This document shows positions 35,919-42,664 of a stretch of DNA of 63,738 nucleotides, piece after piece. Position numbers and translations under genes: made by a program. The stretch is from NCBI GenBank assembly GCA_041485885.1, contig JBGPKL010000015.1, positions 1 through 63,738 of the forward strand, given 5' to 3'. The notes beneath the pieces are model-generated. The model saw nothing but the letters and a program-made list of their open reading frames with translations, ran no database searches and had not been told where the DNA came from. The stretch is from JACQFZ01 sp041485885 (GTDB taxonomy: Bacteria > Pseudomonadota > Gammaproteobacteria > Acidiferrobacterales > Sulfurifustaceae). How positions within the stretch are numbered: position 1 is the first letter of the stretch; every line of letters begins with the position of its first letter.

Positions 35919-36001
35919 TTTTGGGAAGCTCTGAATAGTTCGAAAATGTAGGGTGCGCCCTGCGCACCATCGACAAAGCGGTGCGTGGAACGCACCCTAC
36001 A
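35919..36001. repeat. TGTAGGG palindromic repeat, copy 5, beside a GGGAAGCTCTGA end
   Basis: GGGAAGCTCTGAATAGTTCG (35922 onward) is an end of the second repeat family, directly followed by the palindrome TGTAGGGTGCGCC to GGAACGCACCCTACA at 35947-36001. From 36002 to 36194 I see only an open stretch on the plus strand (DEFAGIVVPSYSSPPVNGFG) with no recognised family. Confidence 0.75.
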
Positions 36002-36194
36002 TCGAAATAATCGATGCGAGACGGGTGAACTTGAAAGATGAGTTTGCCGGAATCGTCGTTCCGTCGTACTCGTCGCCTCCGGTCAACGGCTTCGGTGGCG
36101 ACACGAGCACGCACGTGAACGTAAGCAGAAGCGCGCCCCCGAGGGGCTTGATGTGAACAATCACGCGCGGTCGTCGCCAGGCGAGGTTGACGCG

Positions 36195-36680
36195 CTAACC
36201 ACCCTTGCGCGACGCGGCGAAGGCGTCGATGAGCTTCTCGAAGAGCGGTTTCACGTCTTCTTTGGAGATCGCTCCATTCAGATGGAGCTGACAGAGCGCA
36301 TAGACACCGGTTCGAAACGCATCGAGAGGTGCCGTACGTTCGGCGATGACATTCACGGTGGTTTCGAATTTGTCCTTGATCGATAGCTTGCCTTCGGCTT
36401 CCGCTTTCGCTCGTTCGGACTTGGCCTTGGCGTCAAGCGTCGCGTCGAGATCCGCCTTCAAACCGGTCGCGGTATCCGGCGGCGGTTCCGCGCAGAATTT
36501 CGTGCGGTTTGCCCCATCGGTCACCACCACCACCGTTCTTCGGTCCGCCGCCAAGGAGACGGTCGACACCGCCCCGCCGACGCTGTTCTCCGCGACCGGT
36601 CGATTGACGAGCCCGCCGATGGTGGAAGCGCAACCGCAAAGAACGAGAACCGAAGCAACTATCGCCGCTGCTTTGAGCAT
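36195..36680 (-). CDS. Lipoprotein of unknown function
   Basis: The 161-residue protein begins MLKAAAIVASVLVLCGCAST, a signal peptide with a lipobox LCGC. GGGGGAGAGG precedes the ATG at 36680. The mature part has SLAADRRTVVVVTDGANRTK, a charged coiled region AKAKSERAKAEAEGKLSIKD, and ends in a helical segment. The composition looks like a chromosomal GC-rich gene. I do not recognise a family. Confidence 0.7.
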   Translation of the reverse strand: MLKAAAIVASVLVLCGCASTIGGLVNRPVAENSVGGAVSTVSLAADRRTVVVVTDGANRTKFCAEPPPDTATGLKADLDATLDAKAKSERAKAEAEGKLSIKDKFETTVNVIAERTAPLDAFRTGVYALCQLHLNGAISKEDVKPLFEKLIDAFAASRKGG

Positions 36681-36789
36681 GGACCTCTCCCCCGGTGAGA
36701 ACCTTTGTTGAAGGATACGAACAGCAAGTAGCCGGCTATCGAGAAATATCCGCCGGCGCGGAGCAAGTGTGCCGTGCACTACCGGAACA

Positions 36790-36900
36790 ATCAAATGCTT
36801 TAAGAATCTCAGATTTATTACCCCTCTCCCTCCGGGAGAGGGGTGGGGGTGAGGGAACCAGCGCGATTACTTGCACCGCCGCTCCCTCGTTATTTCCGCG
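36790..36900. repeat. CCCTCTCCC-hairpin repeat, inverted relative of the block at 9918-10005
   Basis: It includes AGATTTATTACCCCTCTCCC, then GGGAGAGGGGTGGGGGTGAG and CGCGATTACTTGCACCGCCG. The same order in reverse lies at 9918-10000, about 85 bases long with few differences. No coding potential. Confidence 0.7.
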
Positions 36901-36931
36901 TAGGCGGGGGTGACGAAGTGCATCCATCTCG

Positions 36932-37243
36932 TTAGAACGCAATGGTCTCATTGCGGTAATAGTCTTCGCCGGTTTGAACCACTTCCATTTCGGGCACGAG
37001 CGGAAATTCGAAATAGCCGCAGTGTTCTGTAAATACCACCACGTGATTTTTTTTCTCGCTGACGACGGCAAAAGCGAACTTGAATTGCGCAAAGGAACCG
37101 TCGGCAAAGCGAACCTCGACACAACACGTCGGGGGAAAGTCAGCGGCGCATAGGCCGTGGTTTACCAGCTCTTCCTTGGATCTTCCAAGGCGCGCGGATA
37201 ATTCGCCGGCCCAATCGGTGACTACTTCTTTCCAGAGCCTCAT
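36932..37243 (-). CDS. Hypothetical protein
   Basis: From the ATG at 37243 the protein has 103 residues: MRLWKEVVTDWAGELSARLG, then CVEVRFADGSFAQFKFAFAV and HVVVFTEHCGYFEFPLVPEM. The frame is open to 37603, but the extra 120 residues are arginine-rich and look non-coding. It is a small soluble protein without a recognised family. It resembles the stand-alone products of integron cassettes, but no attC lies right beside it. Confidence 0.55.
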   Translation of the reverse strand: MRLWKEVVTDWAGELSARLGRSKEELVNHGLCAADFPPTCCVEVRFADGSFAQFKFAFAVVSEKKNHVVVFTEHCGYFEFPLVPEMEVVQTGEDYYRNETIAF

Positions 37244-37720
37244 GTTTTCGCGCGATGTTCCCGTTGATTGATGCCAGCCTAAAACTTTACCGCGACGTGC
37301 CGAATGCTCCCTCGGCGCCCGATCGAAGAAACGATCCGGACGACGACTGACTAAGAACGCCGAACCTCGGTCCCGAGACGGCACAGCGCACAGCTCCGGA
37401 CGCGCATACCTACGCGACGTAGCGCGGGAGCGGTAACGTGTAGTAAAGCACAACGCGCGAAGGCGGCACTTGTATTCAGAACCGACGACGAACTTTTTCG
37501 TCGGCGTTTGTGCAGGCAGGAGTTTGATGGCCGGCGCACAAACGGCAAGCGCGGCTGTTTGCGTATCCGCGCTCACCGGCTGGGCCGGCGGCGTAGGTGT
37601 CATCGCTTCACGGATCGGCGTGGGAGTTTGACTGATATCTCGCGGGGCGAGGCAAAGCTTGGCCGACTACACGAACGACTGATGCAAATCGAGGACGACT
37701 ATGGCGGACTAAAACGCCAT
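37244..37720. other. Gap without a convincing gene
   Basis: The stretch has several long frames by virtue of its GC content, but none with a good start and a recognisable protein. A plus-strand frame ending at 37729 (RLHERLMQIEDDYGGLKRHQ) may be the tail of a lost gene next to the insertion-sequence-like repeat. Confidence 0.4.
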
Positions 37721-37725
37721 CAGGT

Positions 37726-37767
37726 GTAACCCATGTCCCCGGACTATTTTGTTACCTATGTCCCCGA
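37726..37767. repeat. Tandem 17-base repeat resembling an insertion-sequence end
   Basis: GTAACCCATGTCCCCGG (37726) and GTTACCTATGTCCCCGA (37751) are close direct repeats. Multiple direct repeats of this TGTTACC.ATGTCCCC type mark the ends of some insertion sequences (IS21-like). Directly after it the attC at 37771 begins without its left core, so the element seems to have removed the core. Confidence 0.5.
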
Positions 37768-38025
37768 CCGTTCAGAGCGGCGCGCTGCTTTTGCGCGTCC
37801 GGTCGAACGCCGAGTTAGGTTGGTACGCTGTGCAACTCTGAGCAAGGATCGCAACGCGTCGTTGACGGCTTCGGAGTTTGGAAACGCGGCGGCTATGTCC
37901 GGCTCCAAAACTACGATGTTTGTTCCTTGGATATAGCGCTGGTAGTACTTCCCGCGTACCGCGTTGCTGAAGTCGTACTCCGAGCGCATCGTATCGTCGT
38001 CTTTAGAGGTAGGTTTACGTTTCAT
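37756..38025 (-). CDS. Putative antitoxin partner of BrnT, integron cassette gene
   Basis: The 89-residue protein contains RSEYDFSNAVRGKYYQRY and ALRSLLRVAQ, matching the antitoxin-like partners that accompany BrnT toxins in some proteobacteria. The last 22 residues (from TNLTRRSTGRAKAARR) are translated from the attC stem, a frequent feature of cassette genes. Its start overlaps the toxin stop by 11 bases, giving the toxin-first order typical of BrnT modules. It should bind the toxin and repress the pair. The partner identity rests on position and partial similarity. Confidence 0.68.
   Translation of the reverse strand: MKRKPTSKDDDTMRSEYDFSNAVRGKYYQRYIQGTNIVVLEPDIAAAFPNSEAVNDALRSLLRVAQRTNLTRRSTGRAKAARRSERSGT
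37771..37820 (-). other. attC site, truncated (distal end of the array)
   Basis: TTCAGAGCGGCGCGC, a short loop and GCGCGTCCGGTCGAACGCCG make the stem, and the core GTTAGGT (37814-37820) is intact. The matching core on the other side has been replaced by the 17-base repeats. It follows the 3' end of the first toxin-antitoxin cassette. Confidence 0.72.
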
Positions 38026-38284
38026 AGCGTTTTCGTTCGTGCGAAGTGGTTTCTCTAGCGCTGATAATTCGGATTTCGTCGTTCGTTTCTACGTGAACGA
38101 CGACAAGCAGCCGATTGGTTTCCGAAAGGCCGATGGTTACAAATCGAGCTTCTTCAACTGAATGATCGGGATCTGCAATAGTTCCAGCGAGTGGATCGCC
38201 AAAGACCGTTGTCGCTTCGTCGAAAGAGATTCCGTGTTTCTGTAGATTTCGGCGAGCTTTATTCCGATCCCAAGTAAACTGCAT
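38015..38284 (-). CDS. brnT: BrnT-family toxin, integron cassette gene
   Basis: The 89-residue protein shows the BrnT pattern: FTWDRNKARRNLQKHGISFD at the N-terminus, FGDPLAGTIADPDHSVEEAR, VTIGLSETNRLLVVVHVE and IRIISARETTSHERKRYE at the end. BrnT is an RNase toxin of the RelE-like fold that blocks translation. It is the first gene of a two-gene cassette with the antitoxin above. The base composition is lower in GC than the flanking chromosome. Confidence 0.9.
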   Translation of the reverse strand: MQFTWDRNKARRNLQKHGISFDEATTVFGDPLAGTIADPDHSVEEARFVTIGLSETNRLLVVVHVETNDEIRIISARETTSHERKRYET

Positions 38285-38374
38285 GCAGACAGTCTACGCT
38301 TTCCCTATTGTTTCGTAATCTAACATTTGTGCCACCGCACCGATTGCGGATCTTTCACATTGTTCTCGTATGCG

Positions 38375-38434
38375 ACCTAAACGTATGAATTCAACGGCGC
38401 GCGCAAGCGCGTCCGCTGGAACGAAGGATCAGGC
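38375..38434 (-). other. attC site, degenerate cores
   Basis: The stem CAACGGCGCGC/GCGCGTCCGCTG is well kept, but the cores have changed to ACCTAAAC and ATCAGGC. It lies between the BrnT cassette and the next cassette gene, at the expected place and size (60 bases). Confidence 0.6.
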
Positions 38435-38436
38435 TC

Positions 38437-38883
38437 TTATTTTTCTTGTTCGTAGGTGCCATTTCGAAATTTGTATACGGCCGTTCCGAGTTGGTCGGCT
38501 CCTAGGCTCCAGCGGGTTGTAATGGATCTATAGCCTTCATTTGAAGTGTCGAGAACAGCAATCGTACTTCCGAACAAGTGGCCGATCACTTTATTACGTT
38601 TCGGACTGTACACCAGCCAAGGACAGCCGCCGTTTCCGCACAAGAATTCATTGGGTATGAGCTTCTCCGGATTCTTGTCGTTATTAAGATCGACGGAAAC
38701 CGATTTCATTGGTTTGCCGTTGTCGTCTTCAAATGCTTCTCGAACAGACTCCGGAATGTCTTTATCTAAAACCGCGGAGCCACGAGTAAAGGTTTGCGTA
38801 TCGCTAAAGGCGCTGTTCGCGGTAAGCGCCAAAAACAACGAGCCAACGAACAGGATAGAAGGTTGAAACATTTTTCGTTTCAT
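38437..38883 (-). CDS. Exported hypothetical protein, integron cassette gene
   Basis: The 148-residue protein has a signal peptide (KMFQPSILFVGSLFLALTAN) with cleavage near SAFS. The mature part contains SVSVDLNNDKNPEKLIPNEF, CGNGGCPWLVYSPKRNKVIG and ITTRWSLGADQLGTAVYKF. The pattern DLNNDKNPE with CGNGGCPW recalls small periplasmic proteins that read like FG-GAP/Ca-binding segments, but no function is assigned. It starts 16 bases after an attC site and ends 3 bases before the next, a compact cassette. Confidence 0.72.
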   Translation of the reverse strand: MKRKMFQPSILFVGSLFLALTANSAFSDTQTFTRGSAVLDKDIPESVREAFEDDNGKPMKSVSVDLNNDKNPEKLIPNEFLCGNGGCPWLVYSPKRNKVIGHLFGSTIAVLDTSNEGYRSITTRWSLGADQLGTAVYKFRNGTYEQEK

Positions 38884-38898
38884 TCTTAATGTTCTTTA

Positions 38899-38962
38899 GC
38901 CTAACGTCCCGCTAAAGCGCGCGCGGTCTTTCCGCGCGTCGTCTTTGAGCGGATGGTTGGGT
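38899..38962 (-). other. attC site
   Basis: Cores GCCTAAC and GTTGGGT, 64 bases, with stem AAGCGCGCGCGG/CCGCGCGTCG. It lies between the NadS-type antitoxin stop (38964) and the exported-protein start (38883). Confidence 0.85.
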
Positions 38963-38963
38963 T

Positions 38964-39254
38964 TCATGCCGATAGCGCCGACAATACTGCCTTTGGTTTT
39001 CGTGACACGACGTGCAGTAACACGCGAGCAGGCCCGTGCGGTTGCCGATCACCGCGCTCCCAGTGACGCAGAGTGCCAACACTAATACCAAACGATGAAG
39101 CGAACTCTGTTTGCGACATACCCACCTTGGTGCGAATGGCCTTAACGTCCAACGCCCGCGGATAATGCATGCGCGCCTTAACGTTTTTACCCTTGGCGTG
39201 TGCAACAGCCTCGGTGAGACCGACTTTGATGCTCTTAAATGCTTTTTTGCTCAT
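38964..39254 (-). CDS. Helix-turn-helix antitoxin of the NadS type, integron cassette gene
   Basis: The 96-residue protein has a C-terminal HTH: VKAIRTKVGMSQTEFASSFG, ISVGTLRHWERGDRQPHGPA and RVLLHVVSRKPKAVLSAL. The ending RxPxGPARxLLxVV is characteristic of NadS-family antitoxins that pair with RelE-type toxins. It should neutralise the toxin and repress the pair. The start overlaps the toxin stop by ATGA, so the pair is co-translated in toxin-antitoxin order. The stop is 2 bases from the attC. Confidence 0.88.
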   Translation of the reverse strand: MSKKAFKSIKVGLTEAVAHAKGKNVKARMHYPRALDVKAIRTKVGMSQTEFASSFGISVGTLRHWERGDRQPHGPARVLLHVVSRKPKAVLSALSA

Positions 39255-39589
39255 GGTTGGATTCTCGACGCTTGGATAAGTAGCTTTACCAGCTTGGAAA
39301 GCGCGTTGGCCTCTGCTTTAGTCAGATTAGCCTTTTCGTTCTTTCCAAAGACGGTCAACAAATACAAAGGAATGCGCTCGCTGTGGTAATAGTAAATGAC
39401 ACGGACTCCGCCGCTTTTGCCCATACCTTCACGAGCCCAGCGTAATTTGCGAACGCCACCCGTACCGGCAATAAGCACGCCAGCCGCAGGATGCTCGGCC
39501 AGATAGCTAATGATGGTTTGAACTTCGCTTTCGCGTAGCAGGCTGCCGGCGTTGCGACTGAACTCGGACATCTCCGCGACGGTTTGCAT
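39251..39589 (-). CDS. RelE/ParE-superfamily toxin, integron cassette gene
   Basis: The 112-residue protein (perhaps 106 from MSEFSR) matches RelE-type toxins of the HigB2-like group: IISYLAEHPAAGVLIAGTGG, VRKLRWAREGMGKSGGVRVI, YYYHSERIPLYLLTVFGKNE and KANLTKAEANALSKLVKLLI. Such toxins cut mRNA in the ribosome. The order toxin then HTH antitoxin is typical. As a cassette gene it may help to keep the array from being lost. Confidence 0.9.
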   Translation of the reverse strand: MQTVAEMSEFSRNAGSLLRESEVQTIISYLAEHPAAGVLIAGTGGVRKLRWAREGMGKSGGVRVIYYYHSERIPLYLLTVFGKNEKANLTKAEANALSKLVKLLIQASRIQP

Positions 39590-39660
39590 ACGCGTCAGTA
39601 TAAGCCAATGGCTTAGTTAGTGCTAGAGCAAAAAACGTCAATGAGTCACCTTCCCATGAA

Positions 39661-39784
39661 ACCCAACGGGGCGCGAGTTGAGCCGCACCCCGAGGAAGAA
39701 AAGAGAAGCGCAGCTTCTCGTTTCTGACGAGTGGGCGGCAGCCGCGCGCGTAGTGCGCGGTGACGGCTCGAACGAGAGTTAGGC
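39661..39784 (-). other. attC site, long (124 bases), copy 1
   Basis: Cores ACCCAAC and GTTAGGC are 124 bases apart. The stem pairs GAGCCGCACC with GGTGACGGCTC, and inner hairpins AGAAGCGCAGCTTCT and CCGCGCGCGTAGTGCGCGG follow. Its twin at 42665-42788 has exactly the same length. It is part of a 287-base repeated unit. Confidence 0.8.
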
Positions 39785-39947
39785 GGCGCGCCGCGCCGGC
39801 TGACTTTCGTGCCGTTAACTCGCGCCCCGTTAGCCGGACGCGGTCGCAGCGCCGATCCAATCGGTAGGTCGTTCGTGTCGCGATGATGTTTTTCGAAGTC
39901 ACTGTCGCTTCACCTGGCAGGGCGTAGGCGCTGCGCGTCCGGCTAAA
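39661..39947 (-). repeat. Repeated cassette unit without a convincing gene, copy 1 (287 bases)
   Basis: This unit equals 42665-42951 in length and matches it with roughly one difference per ten bases. It consists of the long attC and about 160 further bases with the inverted arms GTTAGCCGGACGCGG and GCGCTGCGCGTCCGGCTAAA. An arginine-rich minus-strand frame (79 shared residues) runs through both copies, attC included; its bias follows the GC-rich stems, so I treat it as non-coding. Confidence 0.7.
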
Positions 39948-40004
39948 CGCAGAGCTAACCGGCGGCGCGCTTGCGCGCCGTCCGTGTTGAGCGCGAGGTT
40001 AGAC
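39941..40004 (-). other. attC site
   Basis: Cores GGCTAAAC and GTTAGAC, 64 bases, with the stem GGCGGCGCGC-TTG-CGCGCCGTCC. It overlaps the end of the repeated unit and the end of the BrnA-type antitoxin gene. Confidence 0.8.
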
Positions 40005-40254
40005 CTCGCTCCTTCACACGACGAAGTGCTTCGTTGATGCGTGTTTGATACCCGCGCCCCTGCGCTCGGAAGAAAGCAATGACGTCCGCATCAAGGCGAA
40101 CGGTAGTCAAGACTTTCGTCGGTGCCTTCTGCGACCCTCGGCCGCGACGGACTTTCGGTGGACCCAGCATCTCCTCCGACCAAGGAGGGTTGTCCGGGTC
40201 AACGGCCCTGGCGGAAGTGGTCTTTGGCGATTTCAAAGTAATAGCGCGCTTCAT
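39955..40254 (-). CDS. brnA: BrnA-type antitoxin, integron cassette gene
   Basis: The 99-residue protein has the BrnA form: an N-terminal basic part, WSEEMLGPPKVRRGRGSQKA, then a ribbon-helix-helix region VLTTVRLDADVIAFFRAQGR and GYQTRINEALRRV. BrnA dimers bind the toxin and repress the pair. The last residues (TSRSTRTARKRAAG) are translated from the attC stem. Its start lies inside the end of the toxin gene (56-base overlap), unusually long for such a pair; a later start is possible. Confidence 0.9.
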   Translation of the reverse strand: MKRAITLKSPKTTSARAVDPDNPPWSEEMLGPPKVRRGRGSQKAPTKVLTTVRLDADVIAFFRAQGRGYQTRINEALRRVKERGLTSRSTRTARKRAAG

Positions 40255-40495
40255 ATTTCTCGGCCCTGCGTAATGAGATGAAATGTATATCGTCGTTGCG
40301 GTCTGTGTGGACCAGAACGACCACCTTGCCCTTCAGGAGACCAAACGTCACCAACCGTTTCTCGCCGTAGTCTTCCCGGATGTCCTCGCGGGTAACGGTA
40401 AAGTTGTCCCAAATGGCGTCAGCCCCCTCGAAATCCAGGCCGTGTCGCTTGATGTTGCGCCGACGTTTGGATTCATCCCAGGTGGGCACTTGCAA
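40199..40495 (-). CDS. brnT: BrnT-family toxin, integron cassette gene (second module)
   Basis: The 98-residue protein reads PTWDESKRRRNIKRHGLDFE, VTREDIREDYGEKRLVTFGL, KVVVLVHTDRNDDIHFISLR and AEKYEARYYFE, all standard for BrnT. It is not close to the BrnT at 38015, so the two modules were acquired separately. It precedes BrnA in the usual toxin-antitoxin order. About 70 bases lie between its start and the preceding attC at 40564, space for a cassette promoter. Confidence 0.92.
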   Translation of the reverse strand: MQVPTWDESKRRRNIKRHGLDFEGADAIWDNFTVTREDIREDYGEKRLVTFGLLKGKVVVLVHTDRNDDIHFISLRRAEKYEARYYFEIAKDHFRQGR

Positions 40496-40563
40496 ATTGT
40501 AGTAACAGCTAGGCCGAATGCCAAGTATTTTGTTACTACAACAGAGGTAGCTGGGCTAGCGAG

Positions 40564-40630
40564 GTATAACGTTTGAGCTAACAGGCGCCGCGACTTGTCG
40601 CGGCGTCCTTGTTGAGCGATTGGTTAGAGC
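40564..40630 (-). other. attC site
   Basis: Cores GTATAAC and GGTTAGAGC bound 67 bases with the stem GGCGCCGCGACTTGTCGCGGCG. It follows the 3' end of the next cassette gene, whose last residues it encodes. Confidence 0.82.
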
Positions 40631-41081
40631 GCTCCCGCAGAGCTTTCAGCAGCTCAGCTGGAAGCGCCCGCTTTATTACGACTTCGCGAATGAAGGTAAC
40701 GCCTAAGGCAACAAATACCAACGCCGCCATCCCTGCGCCCAGATTCGCTCCGAAAATGGGCAGCACCAAGACCAGGCATATAAAAACGCAGGTCCAAAAG
40801 CGGAGCAATGATACTGAGACTGCAATGTTGGTTTGGCCGCTAGGGTCGCAGCTGGCAACAACCGCCACTGATGAAAGATAGACGAATGGATTCAAACCAA
40901 CCCAGTTGTCTCGGGAATACGAGCGCCGATCTGGTGAGAGAAGCGGTAAGGCGATGGAGGTGGACATCAGCGAGTTGTCACTACCATGTGCCACAACAAC
41001 GGACCGCTTGGCTAGCTGCCGCTCAAGCGCTTCTATCGCTGCGACTGGCGGAAGTGGGGTCTGGAGATTGAATGGCAGCAT
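40578..41081 (-). CDS. Hypothetical membrane protein, integron cassette gene
   Basis: The 167-residue protein has two membrane segments (LLRFWTCVFICLVLVLPIFG and GAGMAALVFVALGVTFIREV) in its second half, preceded by a polar stretch with a weakly hydrophobic part (NPFVYLSSVAVVASC). The last 16 residues come from the attC. It starts 12 bases after the attC at 41093, so the cassette is compact. No family recognised. Membrane proteins of this sort are frequent among integron cassettes. Confidence 0.65.
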   Translation of the reverse strand: MLPFNLQTPLPPVAAIEALERQLAKRSVVVAHGSDNSLMSTSIALPLLSPDRRSYSRDNWVGLNPFVYLSSVAVVASCDPSGQTNIAVSVSLLRFWTCVFICLVLVLPIFGANLGAGMAALVFVALGVTFIREVVIKRALPAELLKALRERSNQSLNKDAATSRGAC

Positions 41082-41092
41082 GGAGTGGAGCG

Positions 41093-41155
41093 CTCTAACG
41101 AATAGCTTGAGCGGCGCGCTGTCTTTGCGCGTCCGCCTCCAAGCGGGGGTTAGGT
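41093..41155 (-). other. attC site
   Basis: Cores CTCTAAC and GTTAGGT; 63 bases with stem AGCGGCGCGC/GCGCGTCCGCC. It separates the gene ending at 41150 from the one starting at 41081. Confidence 0.85.
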
Positions 41156-41392
41156 GTCTCCCGATGTCGTTCTGAACGGCGGCCCCCCGGCAGGAAACCG
41201 CTCGTTGATGTAATCAATGCCATGATGAAGGGCCTCGCTGACCGTACTGAAACTCGCCTCAGATAGATAAACGTGGGGGTTGGCTTGAGGCGGGGATAGC
41301 TTCAAGCCGCTGACCTGCACGCGAGTTCGGAACTTGTTACCCGGAGCATCAACCGCAGAACAGATGATGTCACCGTATTGATAGACGGTCAT
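41150..41392 (-). CDS. Small hypothetical protein, integron cassette gene
   Basis: I start it at the ATG preceded by GGAGG at 8 bases (41392), giving 80 residues: MTVYQYGDIICSAVDAPGNK, VQVSGLKLSPPQANPHVYLS and TVSEALHHGIDYINERFPAG. The frame runs on upstream to 41575, but that part (NTSLKPTRYAGALRRLRSRL) is a translation of the neighbouring attC, a known source of over-long annotations. It is a small soluble protein without recognised function. Confidence 0.68.
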   Translation of the reverse strand: MTVYQYGDIICSAVDAPGNKFRTRVQVSGLKLSPPQANPHVYLSEASFSTVSEALHHGIDYINERFPAGGPPFRTTSGDT

Positions 41393-41470
41393 GCCATTAG
41401 CCTCCGATGTCAGCTGGTGTGCATAAAGTCGCATTGCATAAAGTTGCAAACTTCGTGCATCAGTAGAGAC

Positions 41471-41549
41471 GCCTAACGCAGAGCTAAGCCGCGAACGAAG
41501 TCGGCGCAAAGCGCCAGCGTAGCGAGTCGGCTTGAGCGACGTGTTATGC
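41471..41549 (-). other. attC site
   Basis: Cores GCCTAAC and GTTATGC bound 79 bases with arms AGCCGCGAACGAAGTCGGCGC and GCGCCAGCGTAGCGAGTCGGC. It is slightly longer than its neighbours. Confidence 0.8.
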
Positions 41550-41555
41550 CGCTGT

Positions 41556-42071
41556 TCACTTAAGCCACAGTCCAATTAGAGCGGCAGCAAGTGCCAAGAC
41601 TAAACCGATGACGATTTTCTTCCCATAGTCGTCGTAAATTTGTTTATACCACCGTGCCCGAATCGGGTGACGAGCTTGAAGGTAGAGGCTGACGTTTGCC
41701 GCTACCTCGCCGATGTTTTGGATAGAACCGCTATGTATCCAACCTAGATTTTCACCGGCATCATTTTTTTGGTAACCGGAAGGACCGATTTCATGGGATT
41801 CAGAATAAGCCTTCAACGCACGGTACCAACGGATCTTGGGATCCGTGCCCTCCAGAATAGGCTTTGCGTCGGGTTGACCGGCAAGCGCCTCAACCAACAA
41901 AGTTCCCGCTAGCAACGAAAGGGTCTCGAATTGCCGCACAGCTTGGTGGTCGAACCCGCCAGCGAGTCTCCAGTATTCTCCCGCTGCTCCGGTTTGGTCA
42001 TCGAGCCGAGCATGTTGAAGTCCTGGAGCAAGGCTTCGAAATCTCGATTCAAGTTCGATCCAATTTTTCAT
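41556..42071 (-). CDS. Tail-anchored hypothetical protein, integron cassette gene
   Basis: The 171-residue protein has a long soluble part (ELESRFRSLAPGLQHARLDD, YWRLAGGFDHQAVRQFETLS, IRWYRALKAYSESHEIGPSG) and a single C-terminal membrane helix (KIVIGLVLALAAALIGLWL) at its very end. That is the form of a tail-anchored protein facing the cytoplasm. It starts 24 bases after the attC at 42096 and stops 6 bases before the attC at 41549. No family recognised. Confidence 0.7.
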   Translation of the reverse strand: MKNWIELESRFRSLAPGLQHARLDDQTGAAGEYWRLAGGFDHQAVRQFETLSLLAGTLLVEALAGQPDAKPILEGTDPKIRWYRALKAYSESHEIGPSGYQKNDAGENLGWIHSGSIQNIGEVAANVSLYLQARHPIRARWYKQIYDDYGKKIVIGLVLALAAALIGLWLK

Positions 42072-42095
42072 GCGGAAAAAAATTCCCAGCCAGTA

Positions 42096-42160
42096 GCATA
42101 ACGTGCTGCTAACCGGTGCGCGCGTTGTCTGCGCGCGTCCGGTTGAGCGGCGGGTTAGGG
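42096..42160 (-). other. attC site
   Basis: Cores GCATAAC and GTTAGGG, 65 bases, stem CCGGTGCGCGCG/CGCGCGTCCGG. It overlaps the stop of the 42155-42658 gene by a few bases. Confidence 0.85.
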
Positions 42161-42658
42161 AGCTGTTTTTTCATTGAGACTCTGAAATATTTTCTTTGCT
42201 ATTTTTAGATCTGATTCTTTGTCGAAATAGATGGCCATTTGAACGTGGCCAGTTTCTCCAACCGCAAAGCAGTAAAATGCGGGTAATCTTTTATCGTTGG
42301 AAGATTCTTTTAGTCGGTAGCTGAATCGACGAATTTTTTCTGGTTTTGATTCTTCAAGGTCGAACGCTTCTTTTGATATATCGTTTTTAATCCGAGATAG
42401 CCGCTGCACGGCAGATTCGTTGCGGTCGTTCCCCCATACCGTTACCCACATGGTGAATCCGGGTCGCCAGAGCACTAAGCTCCCTTCCTCTATTCGGCGG
42501 TTGAATTTATCAGGGAGCACTATCGACCATTCTTTGGTCATTTGGTAGTTTCCCGCTACAACGGGAAAATCTGGATGTAGCACGTTGGCCTCTTTAGAAG
42601 AAACGGGAGCTGCAAGAACTGCTAACAATAGATACGACGTAGAAAGAAGCTTCTTCAT
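42155..42658 (-). CDS. Exported hypothetical protein, integron cassette gene
   Basis: The 167-residue protein has a signal peptide (KKLLSTSYLLLAVLAAPVSS). The mature part reads YQMTKEWSIVLPDKFNRRIE, LVLWRPGFTMWVTVWGND and MAIYFDKESDLKIAKKIFQS. It has a clearly lower GC content than the flanking chromosome. It starts 6 bases after the long attC and ends in the next attC, so it is a compact first gene-bearing cassette from the integrase side. Family not recognised. Confidence 0.75.
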   Translation of the reverse strand: MKKLLSTSYLLLAVLAAPVSSKEANVLHPDFPVVAGNYQMTKEWSIVLPDKFNRRIEEGSLVLWRPGFTMWVTVWGNDRNESAVQRLSRIKNDISKEAFDLEESKPEKIRRFSYRLKESSNDKRLPAFYCFAVGETGHVQMAIYFDKESDLKIAKKIFQSLNEKTAP

Positions 42659-42664
42659 TTTGCT

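Noticed and set aside
35953..36156. Plus-strand frame of 67 residues after the TGTAGGG repeat
   Set aside because: Its first third is translated repeat and the rest has no recognisable family or ribosome-binding site; too weak to call a gene.
37508..37729. Plus-strand frame ending RLHERLMQIEDDYGGLKRHQ as a transposase end
   Set aside because: It ends next to insertion-sequence-like repeats, which is suggestive, but I cannot match it to a known transposase C-terminus; only noted in the gap entry.
38318..38324. ATCTAAC as the core of a longer attC upstream of the first BrnT
   Set aside because: No matching partner core at the right distance pairs with it as well as the stem at 38375-38434, which already gives a site of usual size. 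It may be chance.
41435..41575. N-terminal extension of the small cassette protein (NTSLKPTRYAGALRRLRSRL)
   Set aside because: This is a translation of the attC at 41471-41549; a better start with GGAGG lies at 41392.
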